Origin: Trichodesmium erythraeum GBRTRLIN201
GTDB taxonomy: Bacteria > Cyanobacteriota > Cyanobacteriia > Cyanobacteriales > Microcoleaceae
Assembly (NCBI GenBank): GCA_018457135.1
Contig: JAGGDU010000025.1
Span: 1 to 56,872 of the forward strand
Direction of reading: 5' to 3'
DNA length: 56,872 nucleotides
A program made the position numbers and the translations under genes. Each line of letters opens with the position of its first letter. Position 1 is the stretch's first letter. The notes under the pieces are model-generated. The model had not been told where the DNA came from. It searched no databases and saw nothing but the letters and a program-made list of their open reading frames with translations. Shown here piece after piece: positions 29,840 to 39,808 of the stretch.

Positions 29840-30340
29840 ACGGACGGGTAAGCAAGTGTAAGGCTACTACAAAAGTAGCGACAGCTTGTAAAAGTAAACC
29901 CGCTGAGTTTCTAAGGCTCGGTTATTTCTCTACGCTTTTGCCCTGGGGATGGTGTCAATAACTTATAATTTTTGACGAAACTAATTAAATGTTTCAATGC
30001 TCTATCTGTCGGCAAAGAAAAATAACATAATATGAAATGGTTTAAATAGAAAAATTAGATCAAATTCTTTAATATGCTATAGCTTCTTCATTTGCTTGCT
30101 CAAATTTATATAAAGTTTTACTGGTTTAGATATTTGAATGTTTATTAGTTAATTTAGTTACGGGTGGGTAGTCCGAAACCAAGAACGGATAAGGAAGCAA
30201 GGGTAAGCTATTCCCTATAGCCTTTACCCATTCTTAATATTCCTCTGCTAGGATAGGGGTGGGTGCAGAAGTCTTTGGAGCGCAGAGCGTGTAATGGGTC
30301 TAAAACCTCACTCGCTTAAGGACTTTGACTGCTTTGAACT
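29840..30340 (+). ncRNA. Candidate structured RNA region upstream of the dead tnpB
   Basis: No ORF. Three nested foldable blocks. (1) 29844-29899: GGGT/ACCC around CAAG...CTTG around GCTACT/AGTAGC. (2) 30201-30229: GGGTAAGCTAT pairing with ATAGCCTTTACCC. (3) 30265-30332: GCAG/CTGC closing an arm of about 13 bp, AAGTCTTTGGAGCG against CGCTTAAGGACTT, with TCCG/CGGA further upstream near 30171. The GC content is above its surroundings. It might be a decayed mobile-element RNA (omega-RNA-like) or an independent ncRNA; identity unknown. Confidence 0.35.
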
Positions 30341-30535
30341 TCTCCTGAGTTTAATAGTTGGGGAAAATATCAAGACAATAATGATCAAGGAATAACTAGT
30401 CATTGGGGTATGTCTTTTCTTAACTAAATTATCAAAATATTGGCATAAAGACCTACGCTTTTGTGCAAGGAAGGGTCAAGATAAATAGCAACTAAGACTA
30501 TAATAATATTGCTTTAGTTTTAGTGGTGAAAAATA

Positions 30536-31387
30536 TTGAAAGCTAAATATAAATATCCTATAGAACCTAATATTGTGCAAATAGCTAAATTAAATAAATT
30601 ATTTGGCTGTTGTAGATATGTTTGGAATCAGTCTTTAGTTCATTGTAATCAGTTATATGTTTATACTGTTAAGAAACCTTCATATACTGATTTAAGTAAG
30701 CAGTTTATAACTCAAGCTAAAAAAGAATTAACTTGGTTAAAAGATGTAGCAGATACTCCATTAAAACAATGTCTTAAAGATTTAGATCAAGCTTACCAAA
30801 GTTTCTTTAATAGTTGTACTAGTAAAGAAAAAGGTGTTAAGGTTAAACCTCCTACGTTCAAAACTAAAAAATCAGAACAAACTGCTAGATTTTTAAAATA
30901 TAACTATAAGATAGCTGAAGATCAAATATATCTAACAAAGATAGGAAATTTTAAGGTTGTTGGGTTAAGAGAATTGCCTAGTATACCTACTTCTGTCACT
31001 ATTATCAAAGATAATGCAGGTTGTTACTTTGCTATTTTTGTAGTAGAAATTCCTGTTAAAAATTTACTATTGTCTAATAATTTAATTGATGTTGATTTTG
31101 GGGTTTAAATTTTGGCTAAGGTTACTAATTTTGAAAATATTTAAGCTCTGAAATTAGTTGGTAAAAAAATTTAATTTTTTGCTTGGTTTGAAGGTTAATT
31201 AGCTCAAAAAAATCTTGATGGTAGATGTAGAGAAAAGCTAATACTTAGAGTGACAAAGTTTTAGACAAATTTCAAAGATATTGGAGTTGATTTTCTGCAT
31301 AATTGATTAACTAAACTAACTTTTGAATAGGAAACTATTATATGAGAATCTTTAAATTTCTCTAGTCTGTTTAAGTATTGTCGCTGA
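30536..31387 (+). pseudogene. tnpB: TnpB (IS200/IS605 family) pseudogene
   Basis: RNA-guided nuclease of IS200/IS605 elements, here dead. From TTG 30536: KAKYKYPIEPNIVQIAKLNKL, FGCCRYVWNQSL, KPPTFKTKK, then a stop at 31106-31108 just after VDFGV, where the RuvC-I region starts. The same frame continues with recognisable TnpB sequence (REKLILRVTKF, VDFLHN.LTKLTF, IESLNFS-like) through at least seven more stops without any frameshift, to TGA 31385-31387. The zinc-finger end is missing. No tnpA in the window. Alternative: a domesticated N-terminal fragment, unlikely. Confidence 0.85.
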
Positions 31388-31788
31388 CTCCTAATACAAG
31401 TTCATTTTCAATATTTCACAAATAGTTTCTAACTTTAAATATTACATAATTTCCTGAAGTTACTGAGACTGTTCAAGTTTTGAGCTGATGAAATTTTACA
31501 GCAATTTTCTGGTATGGTAAACCCAGTGGAGACTTTGCATAAGGTATCTACTGGGTTTTGCTTATGATGATGTGGTTTATAAATATGAAAAGCCTACTCT
31601 AGATGAATGTGAGATTAAATTCTGGAAATAAGTTATGACTAGAGTGTGTTAATGATTTAAATTTATGAAGTCTTATTTAATTATAGCATTAATGGATGAA
31701 ATTTGATGTGAGTTTATTTGATTAATGCATAGGAGTTCTCTGCTGTTTCCTGGAGCGAGGTCGGGAAGGTGTCTTGGCTCTATTCTAG
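31388..31788. other. Intergenic with a long hairpin
   Basis: Contains the hairpin at 31519-31558 and no gene. Confidence 0.5.
31519..31558 (+). terminator. Long hairpin downstream of tnpB remnant
   Basis: 9-bp perfect stem AAACCCAGT/ACTGGGTTT extended by six more pairs (two G-U), loop TTTGCATAAG, followed by TTGCTT. It could be a terminator, or the right-end hairpin of the old IS200/IS605 element. Confidence 0.45.
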
Positions 31789-32523
31789 TTAAAAAAATTG
31801 ATTGAGGAAAAAGCAAAGGGCAGCACTACCTAATGGTACGGTCAAATTATCCAGACCTACTTTTGATAGGGTCTCTAAAGCAGTAGCAGCTAAGGCGACT
31901 GGAATAGCAACTATCCAGGTTTGCCAAATGTTGCCTTGCACTGCTAATAAAATTAGACTACAAACGGTATAGCTAACTAAACACATTCCTAGGGAGCCTT
32001 CCCAACTTTTGTTCATTCCCCAGACTTGATAGGGATGTTTGCCAAAGTTTTGACCAATGATAGCTGCGAACCCATCACCCCAAGCCATGGTTAATATTCC
32101 TATGGCGGCATATTGAGGTTGTTGAATAGACCAAAACCAACCGATGAGAATACCAATACTAACTGCGTAGAAAAATGTTCCTAGGCTTTTGCGCCCTACA
32201 CTGTTAACGCTGGGAAGGATGGGAAGTCGGTAGGAAATAAGGGCGATCGCTGCTGAGATAATTCCGGCAGTAATGCCTATCCAGGGGGGAATTTCTAGCC
32301 ACCAAGCAAATAGAATTACATTACCTGTGCCAATATGAACGACTTTTCGCGATATCTCTGGGTCGACTTTGGCAAAACGGTTCAGTGCTTCGGCAAAGAT
32401 TAAAATAATTCCTAACCATCCACCGACGAGGAAAACTTGGAGCCAAATATTGGGAAATGTGCTGATGATAGACACTATAAGAAAGCTGAAAAGGATAGCA
32501 TTTAATAATAACAGGATGTACAT
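31789..32523 (-). CDS. Phytol kinase (VTE5-like)
   Basis: A 244-aa integral membrane kinase of the phosphatidate-cytidylyltransferase/phytol-kinase superfamily. About seven membrane segments; the conserved cytosolic motif SRKVVHIGTGN (about residues 58-68) and the catalytic-region AWGDGFAAIIGQNFGKHPY..KSWEGSLGM are present. The family phosphorylates phytol released from chlorophyll so that it can be reused for tocopherol or chlorophyll. It acts in thylakoid or plasma membrane. Stands alone; divergent from the large surface-type gene that follows. Confidence 0.85.
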   Translation of the reverse strand: MYILLLLNAILFSFLIVSIISTFPNIWLQVFLVGGWLGIILIFAEALNRFAKVDPEISRKVVHIGTGNVILFAWWLEIPPWIGITAGIISAAIALISYRLPILPSVNSVGRKSLGTFFYAVSIGILIGWFWSIQQPQYAAIGILTMAWGDGFAAIIGQNFGKHPYQVWGMNKSWEGSLGMCLVSYTVCSLILLAVQGNIWQTWIVAIPVALAATALETLSKVGLDNLTVPLGSAALCFFLNQFF

Positions 32524-32526
32524 AGG

Positions 32527-32577
32527 AGCACTTCAGAAACTAGGTTTTTTTCCTGGTTTCTTTACTGTAAGTCCTTA
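32527..32577. mobile_element. MITE-like remnant between phytol kinase and the large FG-GAP gene
   Basis: GGAGCACTTCAGAAACTAGG, a T7 loop, then CCTGGTTTCT and TACTGTAAGTCC: the AGAAACTAGG/CCTGGTTTCT hairpin with ends like the other small elements (GGACTTAC-type). Degraded. Confidence 0.45.
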
Positions 32578-32650
32578 ATACAATAGAATTATTATGTTTG
32601 AATAATATACTATACTAATCTCTAATATTTAACTCTATGGGAAGAAATTT

Positions 32651-35326
32651 ATGATTGATGATGGGTGTACTTTTCCAGATGTCACTTTTACTGTCCCAGA
32701 TGTCAATTTTATGGCCCAAGTTTCTGTGGAACCACTAGGGGCTATGGGGATAATTGAAGAGGGGTGGAGTGAGGTTCGGAACAATTTAGCTGAGTTTGCT
32801 AGTTCTGAGACTTTTGAGAGGGATATGTTGAGTGTCTTTGGGGAGTCTACAAATGTTGATTTGGGAAGGACTATTATTGATGCTTTGGTAAAGGGTGAGG
32901 ACTGGCCACAGATAAATGTTGTGCCAGCAGCACTGATGAATGGTGCGGCAGGAGGTTTTGACCCTCTGACTGGTGAGGTGTATTTAGGGGATAGTTTGGT
33001 TGAGCCATTGTCTGTTGTGGGGAGTGAAACAAGGGAGTTTGATCTAGTTGGTGTACTTACCGAGGAAATAGCACACTCTATTGAGTGGAAGTTAAATCTC
33101 ACAGATACTCCAGGAGATGAGGGGGAGTATTTGGCAGCGTTGGTGAATGGGGATGAGTTGAGCGAGGGGGAAATTGCTCGGTTGCGGGGTGAGGATGATA
33201 GGAGGGAGATTTTAAATGGAACGGTTATAGTGGAGGCTAATTCAGATTTGACTTTTGAGACTCAAACTTTCCCAACGGGTGATCAACCTCTAGGGATGGC
33301 AGCAGCAGATTTTAATCAAGATGGGTTTCAGGATATTGTAGTAGCAAACATTGGAGTAGCAAATGGCATATCAATCTTTTTGGGTGATGGTAAAGGAGGA
33401 GTGTTAACTGCATTCTTATCTAAATTAGAAGGTGTTGTGCCCGCTCTCGTTACAGTAGGAGATATGAACCGAGACGGCAACCAGGATATCGTGACGGCAA
33501 ATTTCAGGAACGATAGCGTGACAGTGTTGTTTGGAAATGGGAAAGGTCAGTTTAGCAGTTCTAGCAATTTTGCTGTAGGCGATAATCCATTAGAATTAGC
33601 GGTAGCAGACGTAAACCGAGACGGCAACCTGGATGTCGTTACCCCTAATTATTACTCTAACGATGTCTCTGTATTGTTGGGCAATGGGGATGGTACTTTT
33701 ATGAGCGCTACGAATTTTACAACAGGAGGCTCTAAGCCTGAGGGCGTAGTTATTAAAGATATCAATGGAGACCGCAACCCGGATATTATGGTAAGTAATG
33801 TTGACTCTGCTACCGTTGCTGTCCTGCCAGGAAATGGAGATGGTACTTTTGGCTTGCCTACTAGTTTTCCGGCAGGAGGAAAAGTTTATGGTATAACAGG
33901 GAAGGACTTGAACCGAGATGGGAAACTCGATCTTGTCTTACCCACATTAGATCCAGATGGTGTTTCGGTAATGTTGGGTATAGGAAATGGATTTTTTGCT
34001 TTTCCCACGAACCTTCCAGTAGGTTCTCTACCAGAACATGTTGCCATTGAAGATTTGAATGGCGATCGCCAACTTGATCTTGTTGTCATAAACAGAGGGT
34101 CTGATAATATCTCCGTATTACTGGGAAAAGGGAAAGGACTTTTCGAGCCTGCGATTAATTTTGGGGTGGGAGAAGGGCCCAATATCGTTGTAGTAGAAGA
34201 CTTTAATAATGATGGCAAAAAAGATATTGCTGTAACAAACAGTGAAGCTGATACCATCTCCATCTTAACTAATACCAGCAAAATTGCAGTCGCCGACCCC
34301 AACATTACCATCTCTGACACCAGAATAACTGAAGGCAACAAAGGCAGGAAAAATGCTAAATTCACTGTCACTCTCGACGACGCAAGCAATAAAACAGTCA
34401 AAGTCAACTACGCAACTGCTAATAGTAGCGCCAAAGCCGGAAAAGATTACCGGAAAACCACTGGTACTCTCACATTCAAACCTGGTCAAACCCAAAAGAA
34501 AATCAATGTTCCTATCTTCGGCGACACTATAGTCGAAAAAAACGAAAAATTTCAGCTCAACCTCAGCAAACCCAAAAATGGGAAAATCAAAGATAAACGC
34601 GGCATTGCCACCATCCGCAACGACGATAAAAATCAGCCCCTGCTATCTATTGGCGACGCTCAAATAACTGAAGGGGACCAGGGCAAAAAACAACTAAAAT
34701 TCGATGTCACCCTCAACACCAAAGTCAAGAAAAGAGTTGAAGTTAATTACGCCACCGCGGACATGACTGCCAAAAAAGGTTCCGACTACCAACAAACCAA
34801 GGGCAAACTCATTTTCAAACCTAACCAGAAGAAAAAGACTATAACAGTTCCCATCCTGGGGGATACTCTCAACGAAGACGACGAGAAATTTAGAGTCAAC
34901 CTTAGCAGACCTAAAAATGCTAAACTGAGAGATAAACGTGGAGTTGGTCTTATTAAAGATAATGATCGGGGTGGAGACCAACCAGGAGATAGTTTTGAGA
35001 CAGCGATCAACTTAGACATACTCACAGGGGAACAGGTTGTGAGTGACACAATTGGTTTTACTGAGGGAATAAAGCGGGATACAAATGACTATTTCCGTTT
35101 CCAAACAGATAAAGAAGGTACTTTTGTGTTGGTTCTTGATGATCTGTTAAAAAATGCTGATGTTGATCTATATGGTAGTGAGCAAGAATTGATTAACCAG
35201 TCGAAAAATAAGGGTGTTAAGCCAGAAAGTATTAGTACCATATTAGACCCAGACACTTATTTTCTGCGGGTATATCCCCAAGGCAGCAGTCGCACAAACT
35301 ACCGTCTCAGCGTTGATTTATTGTAG
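32651..35326 (+). CDS. Large FG-GAP/Calx-beta repeat protein, probably secreted
   Basis: 891 aa, no classical signal peptide, so type I-like export is likely (inference). Order: a module with VLTEEIAHSIEW and DTPGDEGEYLAALVNG (about 125-195), which I know from many large cyanobacterial proteins; FG-GAP/VCBS repeats (about 205-545) with calcium-loop patterns such as DFNQDGFQD, DMNRDGNQD, DVNRDGNLD, DLNGDRQLD; two Calx-beta domains (about 549-655 and 662-775); and a C-terminal pre-peptidase-like beta domain (ILDPDTYFLRVYPQGSSRTNY). Probably cell-surface, calcium-stabilised. GGGAAG lies before ATG 32651. Its C-terminal half resembles the gene at the right edge. Confidence 0.85.
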   Translation: MIDDGCTFPDVTFTVPDVNFMAQVSVEPLGAMGIIEEGWSEVRNNLAEFASSETFERDMLSVFGESTNVDLGRTIIDALVKGEDWPQINVVPAALMNGAAGGFDPLTGEVYLGDSLVEPLSVVGSETREFDLVGVLTEEIAHSIEWKLNLTDTPGDEGEYLAALVNGDELSEGEIARLRGEDDRREILNGTVIVEANSDLTFETQTFPTGDQPLGMAAADFNQDGFQDIVVANIGVANGISIFLGDGKGGVLTAFLSKLEGVVPALVTVGDMNRDGNQDIVTANFRNDSVTVLFGNGKGQFSSSSNFAVGDNPLELAVADVNRDGNLDVVTPNYYSNDVSVLLGNGDGTFMSATNFTTGGSKPEGVVIKDINGDRNPDIMVSNVDSATVAVLPGNGDGTFGLPTSFPAGGKVYGITGKDLNRDGKLDLVLPTLDPDGVSVMLGIGNGFFAFPTNLPVGSLPEHVAIEDLNGDRQLDLVVINRGSDNISVLLGKGKGLFEPAINFGVGEGPNIVVVEDFNNDGKKDIAVTNSEADTISILTNTSKIAVADPNITISDTRITEGNKGRKNAKFTVTLDDASNKTVKVNYATANSSAKAGKDYRKTTGTLTFKPGQTQKKINVPIFGDTIVEKNEKFQLNLSKPKNGKIKDKRGIATIRNDDKNQPLLSIGDAQITEGDQGKKQLKFDVTLNTKVKKRVEVNYATADMTAKKGSDYQQTKGKLIFKPNQKKKTITVPILGDTLNEDDEKFRVNLSRPKNAKLRDKRGVGLIKDNDRGGDQPGDSFETAINLDILTGEQVVSDTIGFTEGIKRDTNDYFRFQTDKEGTFVLVLDDLLKNADVDLYGSEQELINQSKNKGVKPESISTILDPDTYFLRVYPQGSSRTNYRLSVDLL

Positions 35327-35753
35327 CACAAGTGTGTTAGCTGTAGTGTAATTATAGGGTGAGTTCTCTAAGTCTTTTTTTAAAGTAGGAGAGCTACCCT
35401 TAATATTATGTTTGGGTGAGTGATGATCATTAAAGTCTTTGGTATAATGATATTAAATGATGAAAAAATAGGTGTTTTTTTAAAGCTATAAAAAGACTAA
35501 AATTTTTATTTTTATGTCGATGCTTTTATATTGAGGAACCCCGAATTATAAATATTTAATAATACATAAATCATCAATTATAATAGTATAAGCAAAAAGC
35601 ACAGACATTCTAATTACTCAAACTTAGTAAATAATTACTTTTGAACTTTAATTTTTAAGCTGCGTGTCGTGCTATATTTACCTATTCCATTTCTTTAGGA
35701 ATGTTGTCTGTATAGTTTATGCTTACTTCTTCTTTCCTGAAAGTTTAAACACA
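35327..35753. other. Intergenic between convergent genes
   Basis: Lies between two genes that converge (FG-GAP protein and PAS-GGDEF-EAL). No clear terminator hairpin; nothing else seen. Confidence 0.45.
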
Positions 35754-38354
35754 TTACACTTGAAACTTAAAATTACGAAGTAGTTTAGTTGCATCCTCAC
35801 CTTCCAATGGTTTTGAGAATAAATATCCTTGTCCTTTGTTACATTGAAGTTTCTTAAGTTTTTGCATTTGAGTTCGAGTTTCTATTCCTTCTGCAATTAT
35901 TTCTAAACCTAAATTATTAGCTAATCCAATAATAGCACCCACAATTTTACAAGTTTGACCACTTGTATCCGAGTCTAATCTACTCACAAAAGACCTATCA
36001 ATTTTAATACTATCAATAGGGAATTGATGTAGATAACTTAATGATGAATAACCTGTACCAAAATCATCAATTAATAATTTAATATTTTTATTTTTCAGTT
36101 TATTCAAAATTTGAGTTGCTAAACTAACATTTTCCATAATTAAAGTTTCAGTTATTTCCAGTTCCAAATAACTAGGTTGACAATTTGTTTCTTCCAAAAT
36201 TGTGTTAATTTCTTCCAATAAATTTGGTTGTGAAAGATGCTTACTAGAAAGATTGACACTCACGGTAAAATTATCAGTAGGAAATTGACAACTAGAATAC
36301 ATACAGCAACCAGAATCATATTTAGTACTACATTCTTGCTGCCAAGTAGTTAACTGATGACAAACAGATCGCAATATCCACATTCCTAAAGGTACAATTA
36401 AACCTGTTTCTTCTGCTAGAGGGATAAATTGTCCTGGATAAATCAAGCCTCTGGTAGGATGAGCCCAACGTAGCAAAGATTCAAAACCAGTAATTATACC
36501 TGTATTTAAACAGATAATTGGTTGGTAATTTAAGATAAATTGAGAATTTACCGGATTTTGTTTAATTATTTCTATTGCCCGTCGTAGATCGTTTTCCAGT
36601 TGTAATAAAGAGATAGCTTCCCTGTGCATTGTCAAATCAAACACCTCATGCCTTGCTTTCCCTAAAGTCTTAGCTCGATACATAGCAATGTCTGCATCTC
36701 GCAGCAAATCTTCCGGCTTGTTGTAAATAGGACAAATAAGGGGATGATTTTCATCAATATCCTCAATAAAATTTCTGCGGTTAGTAACAATACCAATACT
36801 TGCTGTAGTAAATATTTCATTTCCTTCCAAGTAAATTGGTCTAACAAGTTCTTGATGAATTCTCCCAGCTACTTTAGTAGCATCTTGCAAATTAGATGGA
36901 GACTCTAGTAAGATCGTGAATTCGTCTCCTCCTAATCTGGCCAGAGTATCTGAAGCTTTGATACAGTTTTGTAGCCGCTTACTGATCGCTATTAATAGCC
37001 TATCTCCAATAGTATGTCCTAAACTATCATTAATAACTTTAAAGCGATCTAAATCTAGAAAAAGCACATTAAATTGATAGTTTGGTTGTTTTCTAGACCG
37101 ACATAATGCTAATTTTAATCGTTCAAAAAACAATGCTCGGTTTGGTAAACCTGTGAGTGTATCATGAAGTGCATCATAAACAAGTTTAGCCTGTGTTTTT
37201 TTGCGGTGGGTGATATCTTTAAGAATTATCTGTGTTGCTGCTTTCCCATCATAAGTATAAGGTATTCCCAGTATTTCTACATCTATGATTTCTCCATTTA
37301 GTTTAATCAACTTTTCTTCTTGTAAATGTGTTTCCATGCCTTGTTCTTGAACTTGTTGCAGTCGCTGTTTTTCTGTTTCTATAAGCTCTGAAGGAATGAA
37401 TTTCCGAAGTAATTGACCAATGATTTCGTCTGGGCAATTTGCCCCAAATAATTTAGCTCCAGCAGCATTTATATAGACAATTTTTTCCATGTAGTTGACA
37501 GCGATCGCTTCTGGTGAGTTCTTGACCAAACGGTGGTAACGTTCTTCACTTTCTTTGAGTGCTGCCTCTGCCTGTTGGAGTGCAAACTCTTGCGCTCGTT
37601 TTTGTTGAGTTATATCTCTATTAACTCCTATACTTCCAACCATTTGATTCTGTTGATCTAATATTGGTACAACTGTTGTTTCACATATACCCTCACTGCC
37701 ATCTTTGCGAATAAAATTAATTTCTCCTATCCACTTATCATTGACTTTGATCCTTTCTATGATTTCCTTTGTTAACACAGATGCTATTTCTGGTTTGTGT
37801 AAAATAGCTGGACTCTTCCCTAATACCTCAGTTTTACTATAACCAAACATTCGGGTTGCTGCTGAGTTCCAGTCAACGATATTACCCTGAGTATCTGTCA
37901 GAATTACTCCATCGTAGAGATACTCAAAAATTAAAGCTTTTTTTTGCAGTGATCTTTGAATAAGTGTATCTTCCAACGAAGGTGACAAGACAGAAAGTAT
38001 TGCAGTTTCGCCATTGAATTTGATATAAGACATTGATACTTTAGCCCAAAATGGTGTGCCATCTATTTTTTTTAAGTATACCTCGCAATCAAATGTCTGT
38101 TTTTTTTTGGAATTCGGCAGCATAACTTCTCCATAGAAGTTTGCTAACAAAAACTCATATTCTTGAGGGCTAAAGTAAAAATTAGATGTTGGAAAACCGA
38201 TAAAGTTATAATTAGAAAGGCCAAAAATTACTCCCAAAAATTCATTGTGGAAGATAATTATACCATCAACTGCACGACTAATCAATATTGCTGCTGGAAT
38301 TAACTTAGTAAAAATTTCCCATAGTTCTTCAGATTTTTTTTGTATCTTTTCCAT
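35754..38354 (-). CDS. PAS-PAS-PAS-GGDEF-EAL protein (c-di-GMP turnover)
   Basis: 866 aa. Three PAS domains (about 10-120, 135-255, 270-385; GYSKTEVLGKSPAIL is typical), then GGDEF (about 390-555) with the intact active site RLGGDEFTIL near residue 478, then EAL (about 590-860). The EAL signature reads ESLLRW, keeping the catalytic Glu; DDFGTGYSSLSYL, KIDRSF and AEGIET are intact. Both halves could be active, making and degrading cyclic di-GMP. No membrane segment seen, so it is probably cytosolic. No partner gene adjacent. Confidence 0.92.
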   Translation of the reverse strand: MEKIQKKSEELWEIFTKLIPAAILISRAVDGIIIFHNEFLGVIFGLSNYNFIGFPTSNFYFSPQEYEFLLANFYGEVMLPNSKKKQTFDCEVYLKKIDGTPFWAKVSMSYIKFNGETAILSVLSPSLEDTLIQRSLQKKALIFEYLYDGVILTDTQGNIVDWNSAATRMFGYSKTEVLGKSPAILHKPEIASVLTKEIIERIKVNDKWIGEINFIRKDGSEGICETTVVPILDQQNQMVGSIGVNRDITQQKRAQEFALQQAEAALKESEERYHRLVKNSPEAIAVNYMEKIVYINAAGAKLFGANCPDEIIGQLLRKFIPSELIETEKQRLQQVQEQGMETHLQEEKLIKLNGEIIDVEILGIPYTYDGKAATQIILKDITHRKKTQAKLVYDALHDTLTGLPNRALFFERLKLALCRSRKQPNYQFNVLFLDLDRFKVINDSLGHTIGDRLLIAISKRLQNCIKASDTLARLGGDEFTILLESPSNLQDATKVAGRIHQELVRPIYLEGNEIFTTASIGIVTNRRNFIEDIDENHPLICPIYNKPEDLLRDADIAMYRAKTLGKARHEVFDLTMHREAISLLQLENDLRRAIEIIKQNPVNSQFILNYQPIICLNTGIITGFESLLRWAHPTRGLIYPGQFIPLAEETGLIVPLGMWILRSVCHQLTTWQQECSTKYDSGCCMYSSCQFPTDNFTVSVNLSSKHLSQPNLLEEINTILEETNCQPSYLELEITETLIMENVSLATQILNKLKNKNIKLLIDDFGTGYSSLSYLHQFPIDSIKIDRSFVSRLDSDTSGQTCKIVGAIIGLANNLGLEIIAEGIETRTQMQKLKKLQCNKGQGYLFSKPLEGEDATKLLRNFKFQV

Positions 38355-39808
38355 GGCTTACTAAAATCTTATTAATATTTTGAATATCTAAAAAATTATA
38401 CAAGATCAATGTAGAGATATATATTATTATAACATAACTATAGAGTGTAATATATATCATCAAAAATACTAGTTTTTTTTTGCACAGACCTAACATCTTA
38501 CTAGTGGCAAATGTTAGAACCTCTAATTGCCCCGGCAAAAACTAGAGGAATAACCCTTAGCTTCGATATGTCAGAGGTTCTTAATGTAATTTTCAAGGTA
38601 GCTCAAAAGGTTCTGAAAAGAAAAAATTAACAATCTGAAATACTTGTTATTCCATAGTTTAGCAATTACCAAAAATATTAATCATAGCCATGCATTAGCA
38701 ACGTTTAATTTTATGTTTTATGGCCCATAGGAGTACCGTGACCGGAGATAATGCCAGAGGGTCGACAACTATTTTCTGGCTGGGGAAGCAGATGACAGAT
38801 AGCAAAGACTGAAGGAGGAGTTGAGGGTGAGAGTACCTCTTCAAGCAGGAAGTAATACTTCAGTAAGTGCAGAAACTTTCAATACCCAATCATTCAAAAT
38901 TGCTAGTGGGGGATAAGAGATCGGCTTATTGTACTTATGTAATTAATTTTGTAAGTAGTGGTACAGAATTAATTACACATCTATGCAAGCATACAAACTA
39001 TATTCTTTACATTATTGTGAGCTCAAATAATTAGGGTTAGCTGAAAAAACTCAAACCATTTACCAATAAAGGATATAACTTGTTTTTGTGCACAAAATCT
39101 ACAAGCTTGTTGTTCCACCGAAAAAATTGATGATTTTGAGCTATTAAGGGCAAAAAATTGAAATACTTCCGACTATATCTTTTGTAATTTCAATTTATCA
39201 GCGCCTCTCCACTTCAATATCTTTTGTAATTTCAATTTATCAGCGCCTCTCCACTTCAATATTTTCTCTCTCAATAGTTTCCACCCTGACCCATAAAATG
39301 TATTGAGCAAGTCCTAATTAGAATAGATAAGTAATAATGCAACAACACTATATTAACTAGTATTTATCTTAACTATAATTTATAAATATCTAGTAATTGT
39401 AGTTAGTTTGAGAATTTATATATTCATCCTCAATCTTTAGTAAGATCACATACCTTCTTGAAAATAGCTCCAACTACTGTAAAATAAATATTAAGTACCT
39501 CTTTCCTCCTGCATTATAGCAGCTTCAATCTTTCAATCTTGAGATACAATTATTATAGTTAATCGTATCTTTTTGAAAGACAAAAGTAAAAAAAATATAG
39601 TATTCCGTGGGGGTTGATGATAGGTGGATAGGACTTGTATTTTTGGTCATTGCTCAATTATTAAATAACAAACATTTCAAATTATTCAATTTTTATTCCC
39701 ATACCTTGATTTAGAAACTCCATACTTTTATATTATATCAAAATCTAGTTCAAATTAATATCAAAACTGTAAAATTAATGTTGAGTTAAGTAGAAGGACA
39801 CTATAACA
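38355..39808. other. Long intergenic region before acnB
   Basis: About 1.45 kb. 38520-38548 is a compact nested hairpin (CCTCTA-A-TTGCC/GGCAA-AAAC-TAGAGG), and CTAACAT/ATGTTAG flanks it at about 38489-38517. 39175-39258 is a tandem repeat. The phrase AGCTTCAATCTTTCA near 39521 also occurs near 22211. I see no gene; short protein-like stretches near 38700-38900 are not convincing. Confidence 0.45.
39175..39258. repeat. 42-bp tandem duplication
   Basis: Two adjacent copies (39175-39216 and 39217-39258) with no difference visible, each starting ATATCTTTTGTAATTTC and ending CTCCACTTCA; a partial third start follows. Non-coding. Confidence 0.95.

Noticed and set aside
33886-34495. Long minus-strand ORFs inside the FG-GAP gene
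   Set aside because: Shadows of the repetitive Gly/Asp-rich plus-strand coding sequence.
38700-38930. Protein-like stretch including NYFLAGEADD with a stop
   Set aside because: Too short and interrupted; no family recognised, so not listed as a gene.
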